NCBI RefSeq assembly: GCF_900102815.1
Contig: NZ_FNGF01000007.1
Location: 265,182 to 329,181 of the forward strand
Reading direction: 5' to 3'
Source of the DNA: Glycomyces sambucus
GTDB lineage: Bacteria > Actinomycetota > Actinomycetes > Mycobacteriales > Micromonosporaceae
DNA: 64,000 nucleotides
Shown here: positions 24,319 through 33,248 of the stretch, piece by piece
Layout: each line of letters opens with the position of its first letter
Numbering within the stretch: the stretch's first letter is position 1
Position numbers and translations under genes: made by a program
The notes under the pieces: model-generated
Told to the model about the DNA's origin: nothing
The model's input: only the letters and a program-made list of their open reading frames with translations
Database searches by the model: none

Positions 24319-25116
24319 GTGGACACAGCGATGAGAAAGCCACTGGACCGGCACGTCCTTCGGACGCTGTTGTCGGAGAAGTCCGACTTCTGGACCCAGG
24401 TCGATGTGGTGGGGGTCACGGGGTCGACGAACGCGGACCTGGCCGAGGCCGCCCGGCACGGGGCGGAGCAGGGGCGGGTCCTCATCGCCGAGGAGCAGGT
24501 GAGCGGCCGCGGCCGCCTCGACCGGCGCTGGGAGAGCCCGGCGGGCGCGAGCCTCATGATGTCGTTCCTGCTGCGCCCGACCCAGCCGCGCGAGCGCTGG
24601 GGGACGTTGAGCATCGCCACCGCCGTGGCGCTCGAAGAGGCCCTGCACGCGGTGTGCGGGGTGCGCGCGAAGCTCAAGTGGCCCAACGACGTCCTCATCG
24701 ACGGCAGGAAGGTCTGCGGCATCCTCGCCCAGGCCGAGGGCGGCGCGGTGGTCGTCGGCGCGGGACTGAACGTGTCGCTGACCGAGGACGAGCTGCCCGT
24801 CCCGGGGGCCGTCTCGCTGCTGCTGGCCGGGGCGTCGACCCTGGCGCGCGAGGAGATCGCCGCGGCGTTCCTCGCGCACGTCGCGGCCGTGTACCGCACC
24901 TGGGAGGTGCAGGGCCCCGGCCCGGTCGTGGAGCGCTGGGAGCGAAACTCCGACACGCTGGGGAGACAGGTCGCGGTATCGTTCCCGAACGGCCGCAACC
25001 TGACCGGCCGAGCCGTCGGCATCGACGCCGACGGCCGCCTGCGTGTGGACCCCGGCGACGGGCCGGTGGAGACGGTCGCCGCCGGCGACGTCGTCCATCT
25101 GCGGCCCCGGGCGTGA
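24319..25116 (+). CDS. birA: biotin-[acetyl-CoA-carboxylase] ligase
   Basis: 265 aa. Attaches biotin to the carboxyl-carrier protein of the acyl-CoA carboxylase. The biotinyl-adenylate loop GRGRLDRRW (around residues 66-74), GSTNADL and [17 protein letters not shown] (around 115-131) are intact, followed by the small SH3-like C-terminal domain. No N-terminal winged helix, so not a repressor like E. coli BirA. I prefer GTG 24319, 6 nt after TACGCT (24307-24312); an ATG at 24313 would overlap that box. Divergent pairing with accD is typical of actinobacteria. Confidence 0.93.
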   Translation: MDTAMRKPLDRHVLRTLLSEKSDFWTQVDVVGVTGSTNADLAEAARHGAEQGRVLIAEEQVSGRGRLDRRWESPAGASLMMSFLLRPTQPRERWGTLSIATAVALEEALHAVCGVRAKLKWPNDVLIDGRKVCGILAQAEGGAVVVGAGLNVSLTEDELPVPGAVSLLLAGASTLAREEIAAAFLAHVAAVYRTWEVQGPGPVVERWERNSDTLGRQVAVSFPNGRNLTGRAVGIDADGRLRVDPGDGPVETVAAGDVVHLRPRA

Positions 25117-25146
25117 CCGCGGGCCCGAGGACCGAGGAGTGGGGTA

Positions 25147-26166
25147 GTGACCGACCAGGCGAGCGAGCGACCGGCCCCGCGCGACGGCGAGCACCCCGAC
25201 ACCCGGCCGGCCCGGCAGCCGCCGGGCGCCACCGGGCTCGCACCTGACGCGGAAGGGCTCTACCGGCTCCTGCTGTCGCGCTCGGACGCGACCGCGGCGC
25301 AGCTCGCGGCCGACTCCGGGCGCTCGGTCGACCACGTCCGCGGCGTCCTCGCGCACCTCGTGGAGGAGGGCTTCGCGGTGATGGTCGCCGACGCGCGCTT
25401 CCGCGCCGTCGGCCCCGACGCGGTCCTCGGCGGCCGGATCGCCTCCCAGCTCGGCGAGGTCCTCGGCGAGTACGAGGCGCTGCGCGAGCTCCTGGAGATC
25501 CACCGCGCCGGGCCCGGCCCGGGCGGGGCCGCCGGCACCTGGGAGGTCGTCACCGGCGCGGTCGCGATCCGGTCCCGGCTGCGCCAGCTCAAGGCCGGCG
25601 CCGAGCGGAGCCTCGCCACGTTCGTGCGCCCGCCGATGGTGCTGCCCGTCCCCGAGGACGAGCTGCACCAGGACCTCCAGGCCCGCGGCGTGTGCCACCG
25701 GATCCTGTTCGACCGCTCGGTGCTCGACATCGACCCGTACGCCGACTACCTGCGGCACGCGCTCGGGTCCGGCGACGAGATCCGGTTCGCGAAGCGCCTG
25801 CCGCTCAAGCTCCTCATCGTGGACGCGCGGACCGTGTTCATGGAGGAGCCCGGCGAAGGCCGGCCGCGCGCGATCGTCACCGGGAACCGATCGGTCGCCG
25901 AACTCGCGGCGACCCTGTTCGAGCAGCTCTGGGCCGCGGGCATCCCGGCCGCGACGGCCTCCACTGCCGGGGTGCGCATCGCCGAGGACGACGCGGTCCT
26001 GCTGGGCCTGCTCATCGCGGGGCTCACCGACCAGTCGATCGCGTCCAAACTGGGCATCGGGCTGCGCACCGTGCAGCGGCGCGTCCGCGAGCTCATGGAC
26101 CTGGCCGATGTGGACACCCGCATCCAGCTCGGCTGGCACGCGGCGAAGAACGGCTGGGTCCCTTAG
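25147..26166 (+). CDS. HTH transcriptional regulator (TrmB-like N, LuxR-type C)
   Basis: 339 aa. An N-terminal winged-helix (about residues 38-80, [26 protein letters not shown]) of the TrmB/helix-turn-helix type, a middle domain with a PLD-like sensor appearance ([23 protein letters not shown]...[20 protein letters not shown]), and a C-terminal LuxR-type HTH ([15 protein letters not shown], [21 protein letters not shown]). Proteins with this layout are frequent in actinomycetes, often beside secondary metabolism or peptide genes; no such partner is seen. GTG start 31 nt after birA with GGAG upstream. Confidence 0.82.
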   Translation: MTDQASERPAPRDGEHPDTRPARQPPGATGLAPDAEGLYRLLLSRSDATAAQLAADSGRSVDHVRGVLAHLVEEGFAVMVADARFRAVGPDAVLGGRIASQLGEVLGEYEALRELLEIHRAGPGPGGAAGTWEVVTGAVAIRSRLRQLKAGAERSLATFVRPPMVLPVPEDELHQDLQARGVCHRILFDRSVLDIDPYADYLRHALGSGDEIRFAKRLPLKLLIVDARTVFMEEPGEGRPRAIVTGNRSVAELAATLFEQLWAAGIPAATASTAGVRIAEDDAVLLGLLIAGLTDQSIASKLGIGLRTVQRRVRELMDLADVDTRIQLGWHAAKNGWVP

Positions 26167-26293
26167 GGCCCGAGGCGGCGCCCTCCCCGGTAGTGCGCGC
26201 AATCGTGGTCATGATCGCGGTGACGGAGTGTTGTACTGTGCTTTTGAACATTCGTACCGCCCCCGGCCCGTTTCTCACTCCTGGAGGTCCGCA

Positions 26294-26818
26294 GTGGGAT
26301 ATCCCGACGACCAGCTCGCCCGCGGCGAGGTTGTCAAGCTCCACACCCACCCGCACTGGAAGGAAGGCGTCGCCCCGATCCTGTGGTTCGTGGTCTTCCT
26401 CGCGATCGGCGCCATCGCGATCACGTACACCACCCAGCTCGAATGGGACGGGAAGATCTGGCTCATCCTCGCCGAGGTCGTCATCACGATCGCGCTGCTG
26501 ATCTGGCTGTCGGTGATCCCGTGGATCCGCTGGCGCTCGACGCACTACGTCATCACCGACCAGCGCATCATGTGGCGTGAAGGTCTCGTGACCCGCGAGA
26601 GCCGCCACATCCCGCTCGCCCGCGTCAACACGGTCTCGTACACCCAGAACGTCTGGGAGCGGATCTTCGGCTTCGGCGACATGAACATCGACTCCGCCTC
26701 CGACGACGGCGAGATCAACCTCATCGACGTCCCGCGCGTCGACAGCACCAAGGCGCTGCTGTACCAGCTCGCCGAGGACGACCGCTCGCGCCGCATCGGC
26801 GAGGGCGACGGCGCCTAG
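26294..26818 (+). CDS. PH domain (bPH2/YdbT-like) membrane protein
   Basis: 174 aa. Two adjacent membrane helices (about residues 30-50 and 58-76) followed by a bacterial PH domain: HYVITDQRIMWREGLVTRESRHIPLARVNTVSYTQNVWERIFGFGDM is the family core (with the usual YxVT..R...G and IPL..I motifs). Function of such proteins is largely unknown; they are membrane-bound. GTG 26294 follows CTGGAGG (26281-26287) by 6 nt. Upstream, GAACATTCGTAC (26246-26257) differs by one base from the actinobacterial LexA box GAAC-N4-GTTC; I do not call it an SOS gene on this alone. Confidence 0.83.
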   Translation: MGYPDDQLARGEVVKLHTHPHWKEGVAPILWFVVFLAIGAIAITYTTQLEWDGKIWLILAEVVITIALLIWLSVIPWIRWRSTHYVITDQRIMWREGLVTRESRHIPLARVNTVSYTQNVWERIFGFGDMNIDSASDDGEINLIDVPRVDSTKALLYQLAEDDRSRRIGEGDGA

Positions 26819-26830
26819 CCCGCACACGTG

Positions 26831-26861
26831 GAAGGCCCGCACCGGTCCGGTGCGGGCCTTC
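26831..26861. terminator. bidirectional hairpin terminator
   Basis: 15-nt arms 26831-26845 and 26847-26861 are perfectly complementary; sits between the convergent PH-domain and GtrA genes. Confidence 0.8.
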
Positions 26862-26868
26862 GCGGCGT

Positions 26869-27375
26869 CTAGGGCACGGCGGGCTTCGGGCTGTTGAAGA
26901 CCCAGGTCCGGTACGCGAAGAACCGGAACACGGAGCCGAGGCCGACGCCGAAGACGTTCGCCGCGAGGTTGACCGCGAGCGCGTTGTCGAAGTACTGGGG
27001 CCACACGGACGCGAGTCCGGCGTTGGCCCAGATGCAGGCCAGCGCGATGAGCAGGCCGATGCCGTTGAAGAAGAAGTAGAGGGCGTACTGGCGGTGGGCC
27101 GCGGAAGTGCCGCGGCGCTCGCGCCAGGTCCAGTGGCGGTTGCCGAAGAACGCGAGGGTCATCGCCAGGACCGCGGAGAGGATCTTCGCGTACCAGTAGG
27201 ACCAGTCGAGGCCGAGGTACAGCACGTTGAAGAGGCCGACGTCGACGATGTAGGCGGTGCCGCCGACTCCGGCGAAGCGGAAGAGCTCGCCGGCGTGGCG
27301 TCGGAGCAGGCCGACGGCCCGCTGGATCAGGCCCGGGCGCTCGGCCCGGGTCGTCGGGGTTCCGGTCGTGGTCAT
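26869..27375 (-). CDS. GtrA family membrane protein
   Basis: 168 aa with four membrane helices (from about residue 30). GtrA-like proteins are thought to help flip or transfer polyprenyl-linked sugars in cell-envelope glycosylation. Typical features: FRFAGVGGTAYIVDVGLFNVL at the first helix, NRHWTWRERRGTSAAHRQYALYF between helices 2 and 3, and the C-terminal SVFRFFAYRTWVFNSP. ATG 27375 chosen; the frame is open far upstream but only as antisense to the sigma factor gene. Confidence 0.88.
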   Translation of the reverse strand: MTTTGTPTTRAERPGLIQRAVGLLRRHAGELFRFAGVGGTAYIVDVGLFNVLYLGLDWSYWYAKILSAVLAMTLAFFGNRHWTWRERRGTSAAHRQYALYFFFNGIGLLIALACIWANAGLASVWPQYFDNALAVNLAANVFGVGLGSVFRFFAYRTWVFNSPKPAVP

Positions 27376-27455
27376 CAGGGCCCAGGATACCCGGAGCGGG
27401 GGCCGGGCGGACCGCCCGAACGGGTGCTCGTCACGGGTCCGGTCCGGTGAGGGCC

Positions 27456-29963
27456 CTAGGGTTCGACGGCGGGCTGGGCGACGGCGACGACGCCGACGAT
27501 GAAGGGGTCGTCGCCGCGTTCGAAGCGGATGGCGGCGGCCTCGCCGGTGTGCGCGCGGTGGACCTGCACGTCGACGCCGAAGGCGTACCAGCCGGGGTTG
27601 TTCAGGGCGCCGTTGGCAGTGCAGGTGGCGGGGTCGCCGAGGTCCTGGCCGCCGGCGGTGAGGGCGTCGCCGCGGCGGTAGGCGGAGCCGCCCCAGAGGG
27701 TGGCGGCGATGTCGACCTCGCCGCCGTTCTCGATCTCGATCGCGGTGTCCTCGGCGGCGGCGCCGTCGTAGACGGCGACTTCGCGGGCGTCGGCGCCGGG
27801 TTGGGCGTAGACGACGGTGAGGGACCAGCCGGCCCAGTGGGGTTCGAGGCAGTGGGCGCCGGCGTCGATGGGCCATGCCTTGCACGGGGACGTGGGCAGC
27901 CGGTGGTTGTCGGTGGCGACCCAGTAGTCGCCGCCGCCGGTGACGAGGCCGGTGACGTCGGCGAACGCCTGGACGCCGGGGCTGGTGTCGGTGAGGGCGT
28001 CGGCGGTGACGGCGGCCCAGGTGCCGCCGGGGCCGTGGAGGGCGACGTCGGTGGGGAGGTCCTCGTGGACGCCGGCCCAGTAGAGGCCGGCCCATTCCAC
28101 TGTGGCACCGCTGGGGACGTCGAGTCGGGCGCCGGAGGCGGCCTCGCCTTCGCGGCCAGCGGGGGCGTCGTCGGGCTTGTACGCCTTCATGGGCCAGCGG
28201 TCGCCGGCGCCGAGGAGGGCGGCGTCGCGGCAGCCGGGGACCGAGCAGGTCATCCAGGTGTTGCCGGAGGCGGTGACGCCGGTGGCGTCGAGGCTGGCGT
28301 AGCCGACGGTGCTGCCGGCGGGGGCGATGGGGACCTGGAGGGCGGTGGTGCCGGAGATGCCGGGGCCCTCGACGGTCACGGTGAAGGTCTGGTAGCCGCT
28401 GACGTCGGCGCCGATGCGGATGTGCACGTTGGCTTCGGCGGGGTCGGGCAGCTTCGCGATGGAGCACTGCACGGTGTCGGCCTCGACGCAGGTCCAGCCG
28501 GGTTCGGCGGTCTCGGCGGCGAGGGTGACGCCCTCGGGGAAGGCGATGTCGAGGGTGACGCGGTCGGTGGCGGGGGCCTGGCCGTGCCCGGTGGGCGCGG
28601 ACTCGGGGGCGCGGGCGCTCTCCGCCACGCGTTCGGTGGCGGGCGCGTAGGCGCCGCCGGAGCCTTCGGGGGCTTCGAGGCGGATGGGGAGGACGGCGTC
28701 GCCGCCCGCGACGAGGCCGCTGGTGCCGAGGCCGTGGGCGATGCCGTAGGCGGCGGGTTCGGCGCCGGGCGCGGGCTCCTCGGCGGGGCCCTCGGGGTCG
28801 GGCGAGGGGGCCGGGTCGTCGGGGTCCTCAGGCGCGGGGTCCTCCGGGTCGGGCTCGGGGTCCTCGGGGTCGGGTTCGGGCCCGGGGCCGGCGGGGGCGG
28901 TGACGGCGGGCTCGTCGGGGGCGGCCTGCGGCTCCTCCTCGTCCTCGCCGGAGGTGAGGGCGAAGACGGCGACGGCGGCGACCACGGCGACGGCGGTGCC
29001 GGTCGCGAGGGAGCCCTTGGTGCCGAGCTGCTGGACGATGCGGCGGATCCAATTGGCGGCGGCCACGAACGGGGCGCCGACGAACGCGAGGAACCCGCCG
29101 ACGGCGAGGCCGGCCGCGGAGGCGGTGCCCGCGGCGAGGTAGGGGGCGGCGCTCCCGCCGAGGAAGACCACGGCGACGACGCCGCGCAGCCCGGAGTTGA
29201 GCTCGGTCAGCTCGGCGAAGAGGAGGTTGCAGGTGACGCAGGAGTCGAGGTGGTCGTCGACCTTCTGGACGTCGCGCTCGCCGAGCTTGCCGCGCACGCG
29301 GGCGCCGAGGCGGTCGACGGTCCAGCGGCACTCCTCGCGGGGGGAGTCGGCGGCGTGCTCGGTGAGGTAGTTCTGGCGCAGCTTCTCGCGGGCGCGGTAG
29401 GCGAGCGCGGAGACCCCGTTGGGGGTCATGCCGAGCATGGTGGCGATCTTGGCCGGGGAGTCCTCCTCGACCTCGGTGTGCCACAGGACCATCCGCCAGC
29501 GCTCGGGGAGCTTGCCGAAGGCGAGGGCGGCGTAGCGGCGCTCCTGGCCCTCGACGGCGGGGTCGACGAAGGTCTCGCCGGCGTCGTGGGGGCTGAGGTC
29601 GTCGGTGAACTCGACCTTCTTGTCGCGGCGGACGCGGTCGTAGAAGGTGTTGCGGAGGGTCTGGAGCATGTAGGGCCGGAAGGCGAGGTCGGGGCCGCCG
29701 CCGTCGCGGAAGGTGTGGAGGAGCTTGGCGAAGGTCTCGGAGACGAGGTCGTCGGCGCCGGCGGGGTCGCGGGAGAGGATGCGCGAGAGGCGGCGGGCGG
29801 CGTGGACGTGGCGCTCGTAGAGGACGGCGTACGCGGTGGTGTCGCCGCGGCGGGTGGCGGCGATGAGCTCGGGGTCGGAGCGGGTCGGGGGCGCGTCGTC
29901 GGGTTCAGGGGCGGCGTCGGGTCCTGGGCCGCGGGGATCGCCGGCGGGGACGGTCTCGGGCAT
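27456..29963 (-). CDS. ECF sigma factor fused to zinc-finger anti-sigma-like domain, membrane helix and surface domain
   Basis: 835 aa. Residues ~30-105 are a sigma2 domain (AYAVLYERHVHAARRL, DDLVSETFAKLL), ~140-200 a sigma4 domain (LPERWRMVLWHTEVEEDSPAKIATMLGMTPNGVSALAYRAREKL). Then comes a zinc-binding HxxxCxxC (His238, Cys242, Cys245) as in ZAS/zf-HC2 anti-sigma factors, hydrophobic stretches near 262-300, a clear membrane helix (~321-337), a Pro/Asp/Glu linker (PDPEDP repeats, 340-400) and a ~430-residue extracytoplasmic part with motifs such as AGLYWAG, FADVTGLV and GWSLTVVYAQPG seen in actinobacterial surface proteins. One polypeptide thus joins promoter recognition, inhibition and sensing. 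No stop or frameshift separates the parts. ATG 29963 has GGAG 12 nt upstream. Confidence 0.87.
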   Translation of the reverse strand: MPETVPAGDPRGPGPDAAPEPDDAPPTRSDPELIAATRRGDTTAYAVLYERHVHAARRLSRILSRDPAGADDLVSETFAKLLHTFRDGGGPDLAFRPYMLQTLRNTFYDRVRRDKKVEFTDDLSPHDAGETFVDPAVEGQERRYAALAFGKLPERWRMVLWHTEVEEDSPAKIATMLGMTPNGVSALAYRAREKLRQNYLTEHAADSPREECRWTVDRLGARVRGKLGERDVQKVDDHLDSCVTCNLLFAELTELNSGLRGVVAVVFLGGSAAPYLAAGTASAAGLAVGGFLAFVGAPFVAAANWIRRIVQQLGTKGSLATGTAVAVVAAVAVFALTSGEDEEEPQAAPDEPAVTAPAGPGPEPDPEDPEPDPEDPAPEDPDDPAPSPDPEGPAEEPAPGAEPAAYGIAHGLGTSGLVAGGDAVLPIRLEAPEGSGGAYAPATERVAESARAPESAPTGHGQAPATDRVTLDIAFPEGVTLAAETAEPGWTCVEADTVQCSIAKLPDPAEANVHIRIGADVSGYQTFTVTVEGPGISGTTALQVPIAPAGSTVGYASLDATGVTASGNTWMTCSVPGCRDAALLGAGDRWPMKAYKPDDAPAGREGEAASGARLDVPSGATVEWAGLYWAGVHEDLPTDVALHGPGGTWAAVTADALTDTSPGVQAFADVTGLVTGGGDYWVATDNHRLPTSPCKAWPIDAGAHCLEPHWAGWSLTVVYAQPGADAREVAVYDGAAAEDTAIEIENGGEVDIAATLWGGSAYRRGDALTAGGQDLGDPATCTANGALNNPGWYAFGVDVQVHRAHTGEAAAIRFERGDDPFIVGVVAVAQPAVEP

Positions 29964-30343
29964 CGTGCGCCGGTGCTCCTTCCTGGTTGCGCCGAGCTCG
30001 TACGATCGGGGGGCTCGGAGGCGTCGCTCGCGCGAGGCCGTGGGTCGACTGGATTGGAGGAGTTCTCGCTGTCTCCCTTGACTTAACGATCGAGTCGTCC
30101 TCCGGTTGCGCCCGGCGTCGCGAATTGGGCCGGGTCGCGACGTGGGCGGCGTCGCGAACAGGACATTCCACGGAGTTTAGGGCAAAAACCCGTCATAGTC
30201 GTGAATTGTGATGCGATTGTGACCATGTGTGATGGTATTGGGACTTCCCGCCCGGGTTCCAGGCATCTGTCGGAAATACGTCAGGCCGTTGCGTACCGTT
30301 GGGTAACGCAGACTGTGACGCGAACAACGCAAGGAGGTGAGCG
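29964..30343. other. divergent promoter region with three spaced GTCGCGA motifs
   Basis: 380 nt between the sigma-fusion gene and the SepX-like gene, no coding sequence. GTCGCGA occurs at 30117, 30134 and 30151, exactly 17 nt apart, close enough to the sigma gene to be an operator array. The right part (30175-30300) is AT-rich with TTGTGA-type words and probably holds the promoter of the plus-strand gene, whose ribosome-binding site AAGGAGG is at 30331-30337. Confidence 0.55.
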
Positions 30344-31162
30344 ATGCCCGCATCGGTACTGCTGGCGCTTCTGGTCGGAACGGCCCTGCTGGCCCTGACC
30401 CCGGCGCTGGTGCGCAGGTACGACCCGGACGAGCGGATGATCGAGGACCGCGCCACCTCCGACGCGCGCGTGCTCGCCCGCGAAGGCCACCGGCCCCCGC
30501 GTCCCGCCTCGCACCGGACCGTCCCGCTCGGTCCCGAAGGCGCCCCCGCAGACCAGGGCGAAACGGACGCCTCACTCGACGACATGCTTGCCGCCCAAGG
30601 ACCTCGGCGCGTTCCGAACGCGCGCGGGTGGGAGCGGCGCGGCACGCGCCGCGGCGACTCGGTACGGTTGGAGACCGACCAGTCGTTGACCGGCGAGGAC
30701 CCCGAGATGCACGAGCAGGCCAGGCTCCGGCAGATGCGCGCCGAATGGTGGCGGCGCCGCCACCGGCGCATCCTCTACGTGCTCATCGCACTGACCCTCC
30801 TCGAACTCGTCGGCGTCGTCGTCGCCGGACCGGGCTTCTGGATCGGCGCGGGCGTCGCGGCCCTCGCCCTCGGCGGGTACGTGTGGTTCCTGCGCGACCG
30901 CGCCAAGCGCATGCGCCCGGGCCGCCGCCCCAAGGCGATGCTCACCGCCGAACCCGAGCACGAGGAGGTCGGACCGCCGACCTACGTGCCCGAGCAGCCC
31001 GACGGCGACTACGTGGAAGAGGACACCCGCGAGTCGTTCCTGTTCGCCGACGACGAGGACGACGACCCGCCGCCGCCCCCGCGCCCCGACCCCAGGCGCC
31101 CCGAGGGCTCCGGCGGCGTGCGCGGGCGCTCCTACGAGGCCCCGGCCAAGCTCGAACGCTGA
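30344..31162 (+). CDS. membrane protein, SepX/GlpR-like (putative divisome component)
   Basis: 272 aa. N-terminal helix at the very start (SVLLALLVGTALLALTPALVRR), a charged, Pro-rich region, a basic patch (WWRRRHRRIL) leading into two closely spaced helices (about residues 143-185), then an acidic, Pro-rich tail. This layout fits the actinobacterial SepX/GlpR family, a membrane partner that stabilises division septa in Streptomyces. Sequence conservation is low in this family, so the assignment rests mainly on topology. Strong ribosome-binding site AAGGAGG 6 nt before the ATG. Confidence 0.55.
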   Translation: MPASVLLALLVGTALLALTPALVRRYDPDERMIEDRATSDARVLAREGHRPPRPASHRTVPLGPEGAPADQGETDASLDDMLAAQGPRRVPNARGWERRGTRRGDSVRLETDQSLTGEDPEMHEQARLRQMRAEWWRRRHRRILYVLIALTLLELVGVVVAGPGFWIGAGVAALALGGYVWFLRDRAKRMRPGRRPKAMLTAEPEHEEVGPPTYVPEQPDGDYVEEDTRESFLFADDEDDDPPPPPRPDPRRPEGSGGVRGRSYEAPAKLER

Positions 31163-31186
31163 CCGGGCCCCTACACTTGCCCGGTT

Positions 31187-31876
31187 ATGCCTGATGAGGA
31201 ACCGCAGCACCGCCACATCCTGACGTTCAACTTCCGCCAGGGACGCAACAAGCCCCGCCACGACGAGGCGTTCGCGCGCCTGTGGCCGCGCTACGGCCTG
31301 GAATGGAGCCCCGGGGAGGGCCGCCTCGACTTCGCGCGCCTCTTCGGCCGCACCGCCCCCGTGGTCCTGGAGATCGGCTCGGGCAACGGCGAGGCCGCCG
31401 CCGCCATGGGCGACGCCGACCGCGACAGGGACCTCCTCGCCGTCGAGGTCTACCCGCAGGGCATCGCCGACCTCATGGACCGCGCCGAGGAACGCGGCCT
31501 CGACAACCTGCGGATCTACCAGGGCGACGCCCTGCCGCTGCTGTGGGAGGGCCTGGAGGCGGGGTCGCTGGACGAGATCCGGGTGTACTTCCCCGACCCG
31601 TGGCCCAAGAAGCGCCACCACAAGCGCCGCATCATCCAGGCCGAGCACGTCAAGACCATGGCCGCGCTGCTGCGCCCCGGCGGGATCCTCCACTGCGCCA
31701 CCGACATCGCCGACTACGCCGAGCAGATGCTCGATGTGCTCACCGCCGAGCCCGCCATGGAGAACACCGCCGACGGCTTCGCACCGCGCCCCGACCGGCG
31801 GCCGGTGACCAAGTTCGAGCGCCGCGGCGTCGCCGCCGGACGCGACATCTTCGACCTGGAGTTCCGCAGGCGCTGA
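31187..31876 (+). CDS. trmB: tRNA (guanine-N7)-methyltransferase
   Basis: 229 aa. Methylates G46 of tRNA with SAM. LEIGSGNGEAAAAMG (around 60) is the SAM-binding loop, AVEVYPQGI the acidic SAM-binding strand, VYFPDPWPKKRHHKRRI (around 134-150) the family signature, and the C-terminal PVTKFERRGVAAGRDIFDLEF the substrate-side motif. ATG 31187, nine nt after TACACT (31172-31177), no Shine-Dalgarno sequence. Confidence 0.95.
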   Translation: MPDEEPQHRHILTFNFRQGRNKPRHDEAFARLWPRYGLEWSPGEGRLDFARLFGRTAPVVLEIGSGNGEAAAAMGDADRDRDLLAVEVYPQGIADLMDRAEERGLDNLRIYQGDALPLLWEGLEAGSLDEIRVYFPDPWPKKRHHKRRIIQAEHVKTMAALLRPGGILHCATDIADYAEQMLDVLTAEPAMENTADGFAPRPDRRPVTKFERRGVAAGRDIFDLEFRRR

Positions 31877-31888
31877 GGCCCGGACACG

Positions 31889-31928
31889 ACGAAGCCGCGC
31901 GATTCCATCGCGCCGCTGCTTCGGATCA
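31889..31928. terminator. imperfect hairpin between trmB and dgt
   Basis: GCGCGAT/ATCGCGC (7 bp) extended, after a bulge, by CGAAGC/GCTTCG. Lies between convergent genes. Also flanked by a short direct repeat GGATCAGG (31922 and 31960 regions). Confidence 0.45.
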
Positions 31929-31964
31929 GGGTCACCGAGAGGACTCCGAACGGTCTTTCTCGGA

Positions 31965-33209
31965 TCAGGCGCCCGTGAGGCGGCGGTGCCAGGACTCGGC
32001 GGAGGCGTCGGTCAGGGACGCGACCTGGTCGACCACCGCGCGCAGGCGCGCCGCGTCGTCTCCGGCGCGCTCGTAGGCTTCGGCGAACATCGGGTCGAGC
32101 GCGTCCGATCCCCGGTCGCACAGGATCGCGACGAGGTCGTGGAGGATCTCGCGCTGGCGCGTGTACCAGGAGGCCGAGGTGCGCGGCTGCATGACGTACC
32201 GCCACGCGATGCCCTTGAGGAGGGCGCACTTGACGCGCTCCTCGCGCGGGATCACGAGGTCGGCGTCGTAGCGGCGCAGCTGCCCGTCGCCGAACTGCTC
32301 CCGGGTGGCCTTCGCGGCGGCCTTCACGAAGCGGCCCACCGTGTTCGAGGTGAAGTACTTGAGGGCGGCCTGAGCGCGGAAGGACCCGTCGTAGTCGTGC
32401 AGGGCCGCGAGCGCGGGGTCGCGCAGGAGGTCCTTCAGGGCCTCGCCGAGGACCGCGGGCGACTCGTCGGTGTAGCGGCCCGCGGCGGCCTCGCAGACCG
32501 CGGCCTGCTCCCCCGCGTCGTCGAGGAGCTTCGCGAGGTTGATGTACTCGCCGTAGATGCCGTCCTCGACGTCGTGCACCGAGTACGCGACGTCGTCGGA
32601 CCAGTCCATGACCTGCGATTCGAGGCATTTGGCGCCTTCGGGGGCGCCGCCGCGGAACCACTCGAAGACCGGCCGGTCGTCCTCGTAGAAGCCGAACTTG
32701 CGCACGCCCTCGGCGGCGGCCCACGGGTACTTGCACATCGCGTCGAGGGAGGCGCGGGTGAGGTTGAGGCCCACGGACTCCCCGTGCTCGTCGAGGGTCT
32801 TCGCCTCGAGGCGGGAGACGACGCGGAGGGTCTGGGCGTTGCCCTCGTAGCCGCCGCAGGGGCCGGAGACCTCGTGGAGGGCGTCCTCGCCGTTGTGGCC
32901 GAAGGGCGGGTGGCCGAGGTCGTGGGCGAGTCCGGCGACGTCGGCCACGTCGGGGTCGCAGCCGAGCGCGGAGCCGAGCTCGCGGGAGATCTGGGCGACC
33001 TCCAGGGAGTGGGTGAGGCGGGTCCGCAGGAAGTCGTCGGTGCCGGCGGTGTGGACCTGGGTCTTGTCGGCGAGGCGCCGGAACCCCGCGGAGTGCAGGA
33101 TGCGGGCGCGGTCGCGCTGCGAAGGGGTGCGCGTCGAGCCGGGTTCGGCGACGAGCCGCTCCGCGGAGGGCCAGCGCTTGGCCAGCGGATGCAGTGCGGG
33201 ATCGGTCAC
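31965..33209 (-). CDS. dgt: deoxyguanosinetriphosphate triphosphohydrolase-like protein
   Basis: 414 aa. HD-domain enzyme that cleaves dNTPs to nucleoside and triphosphate. HD metal ligands: RLTHSLEVAQISREL (His near 67), AGLAHDLGHPPFGHNGEDAL (His-Asp near 95-108) and DWSDDVAYSVHDVEDG (Asp near 200). TPSQRDRARILHSAGFRRLADKTQV is the usual N-terminal motif. Length normal. GTG start follows TAGGCT (33217-33222, minus strand) by 7 nt: leaderless. In many actinobacteria dgt precedes dnaG; here a DUF3352 gene is upstream instead. Confidence 0.93.
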   Translation of the reverse strand: MTDPALHPLAKRWPSAERLVAEPGSTRTPSQRDRARILHSAGFRRLADKTQVHTAGTDDFLRTRLTHSLEVAQISRELGSALGCDPDVADVAGLAHDLGHPPFGHNGEDALHEVSGPCGGYEGNAQTLRVVSRLEAKTLDEHGESVGLNLTRASLDAMCKYPWAAAEGVRKFGFYEDDRPVFEWFRGGAPEGAKCLESQVMDWSDDVAYSVHDVEDGIYGEYINLAKLLDDAGEQAAVCEAAAGRYTDESPAVLGEALKDLLRDPALAALHDYDGSFRAQAALKYFTSNTVGRFVKAAAKATREQFGDGQLRRYDADLVIPREERVKCALLKGIAWRYVMQPRTSASWYTRQREILHDLVAILCDRGSDALDPMFAEAYERAGDDAARLRAVVDQVASLTDASAESWHRRLTGA

Positions 33210-33248
33210 GCTGTCGAGCCTAGCGCGACCGATCCCGGGGGCTGCGGG

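Noticed and set aside
26246..26257. Possible LexA/SOS box GAACATTCGTAC before the PH-domain gene
   Set aside because: One base off the GAAC-N4-GTTC consensus and no SOS-type gene; not enough for a call.
27447..30086. 879-codon plus-strand frame over the sigma-fusion gene
   Set aside because: Gly/Val/Asp-rich antisense of a protein with clear sigma2, sigma4 and zinc-finger motifs.
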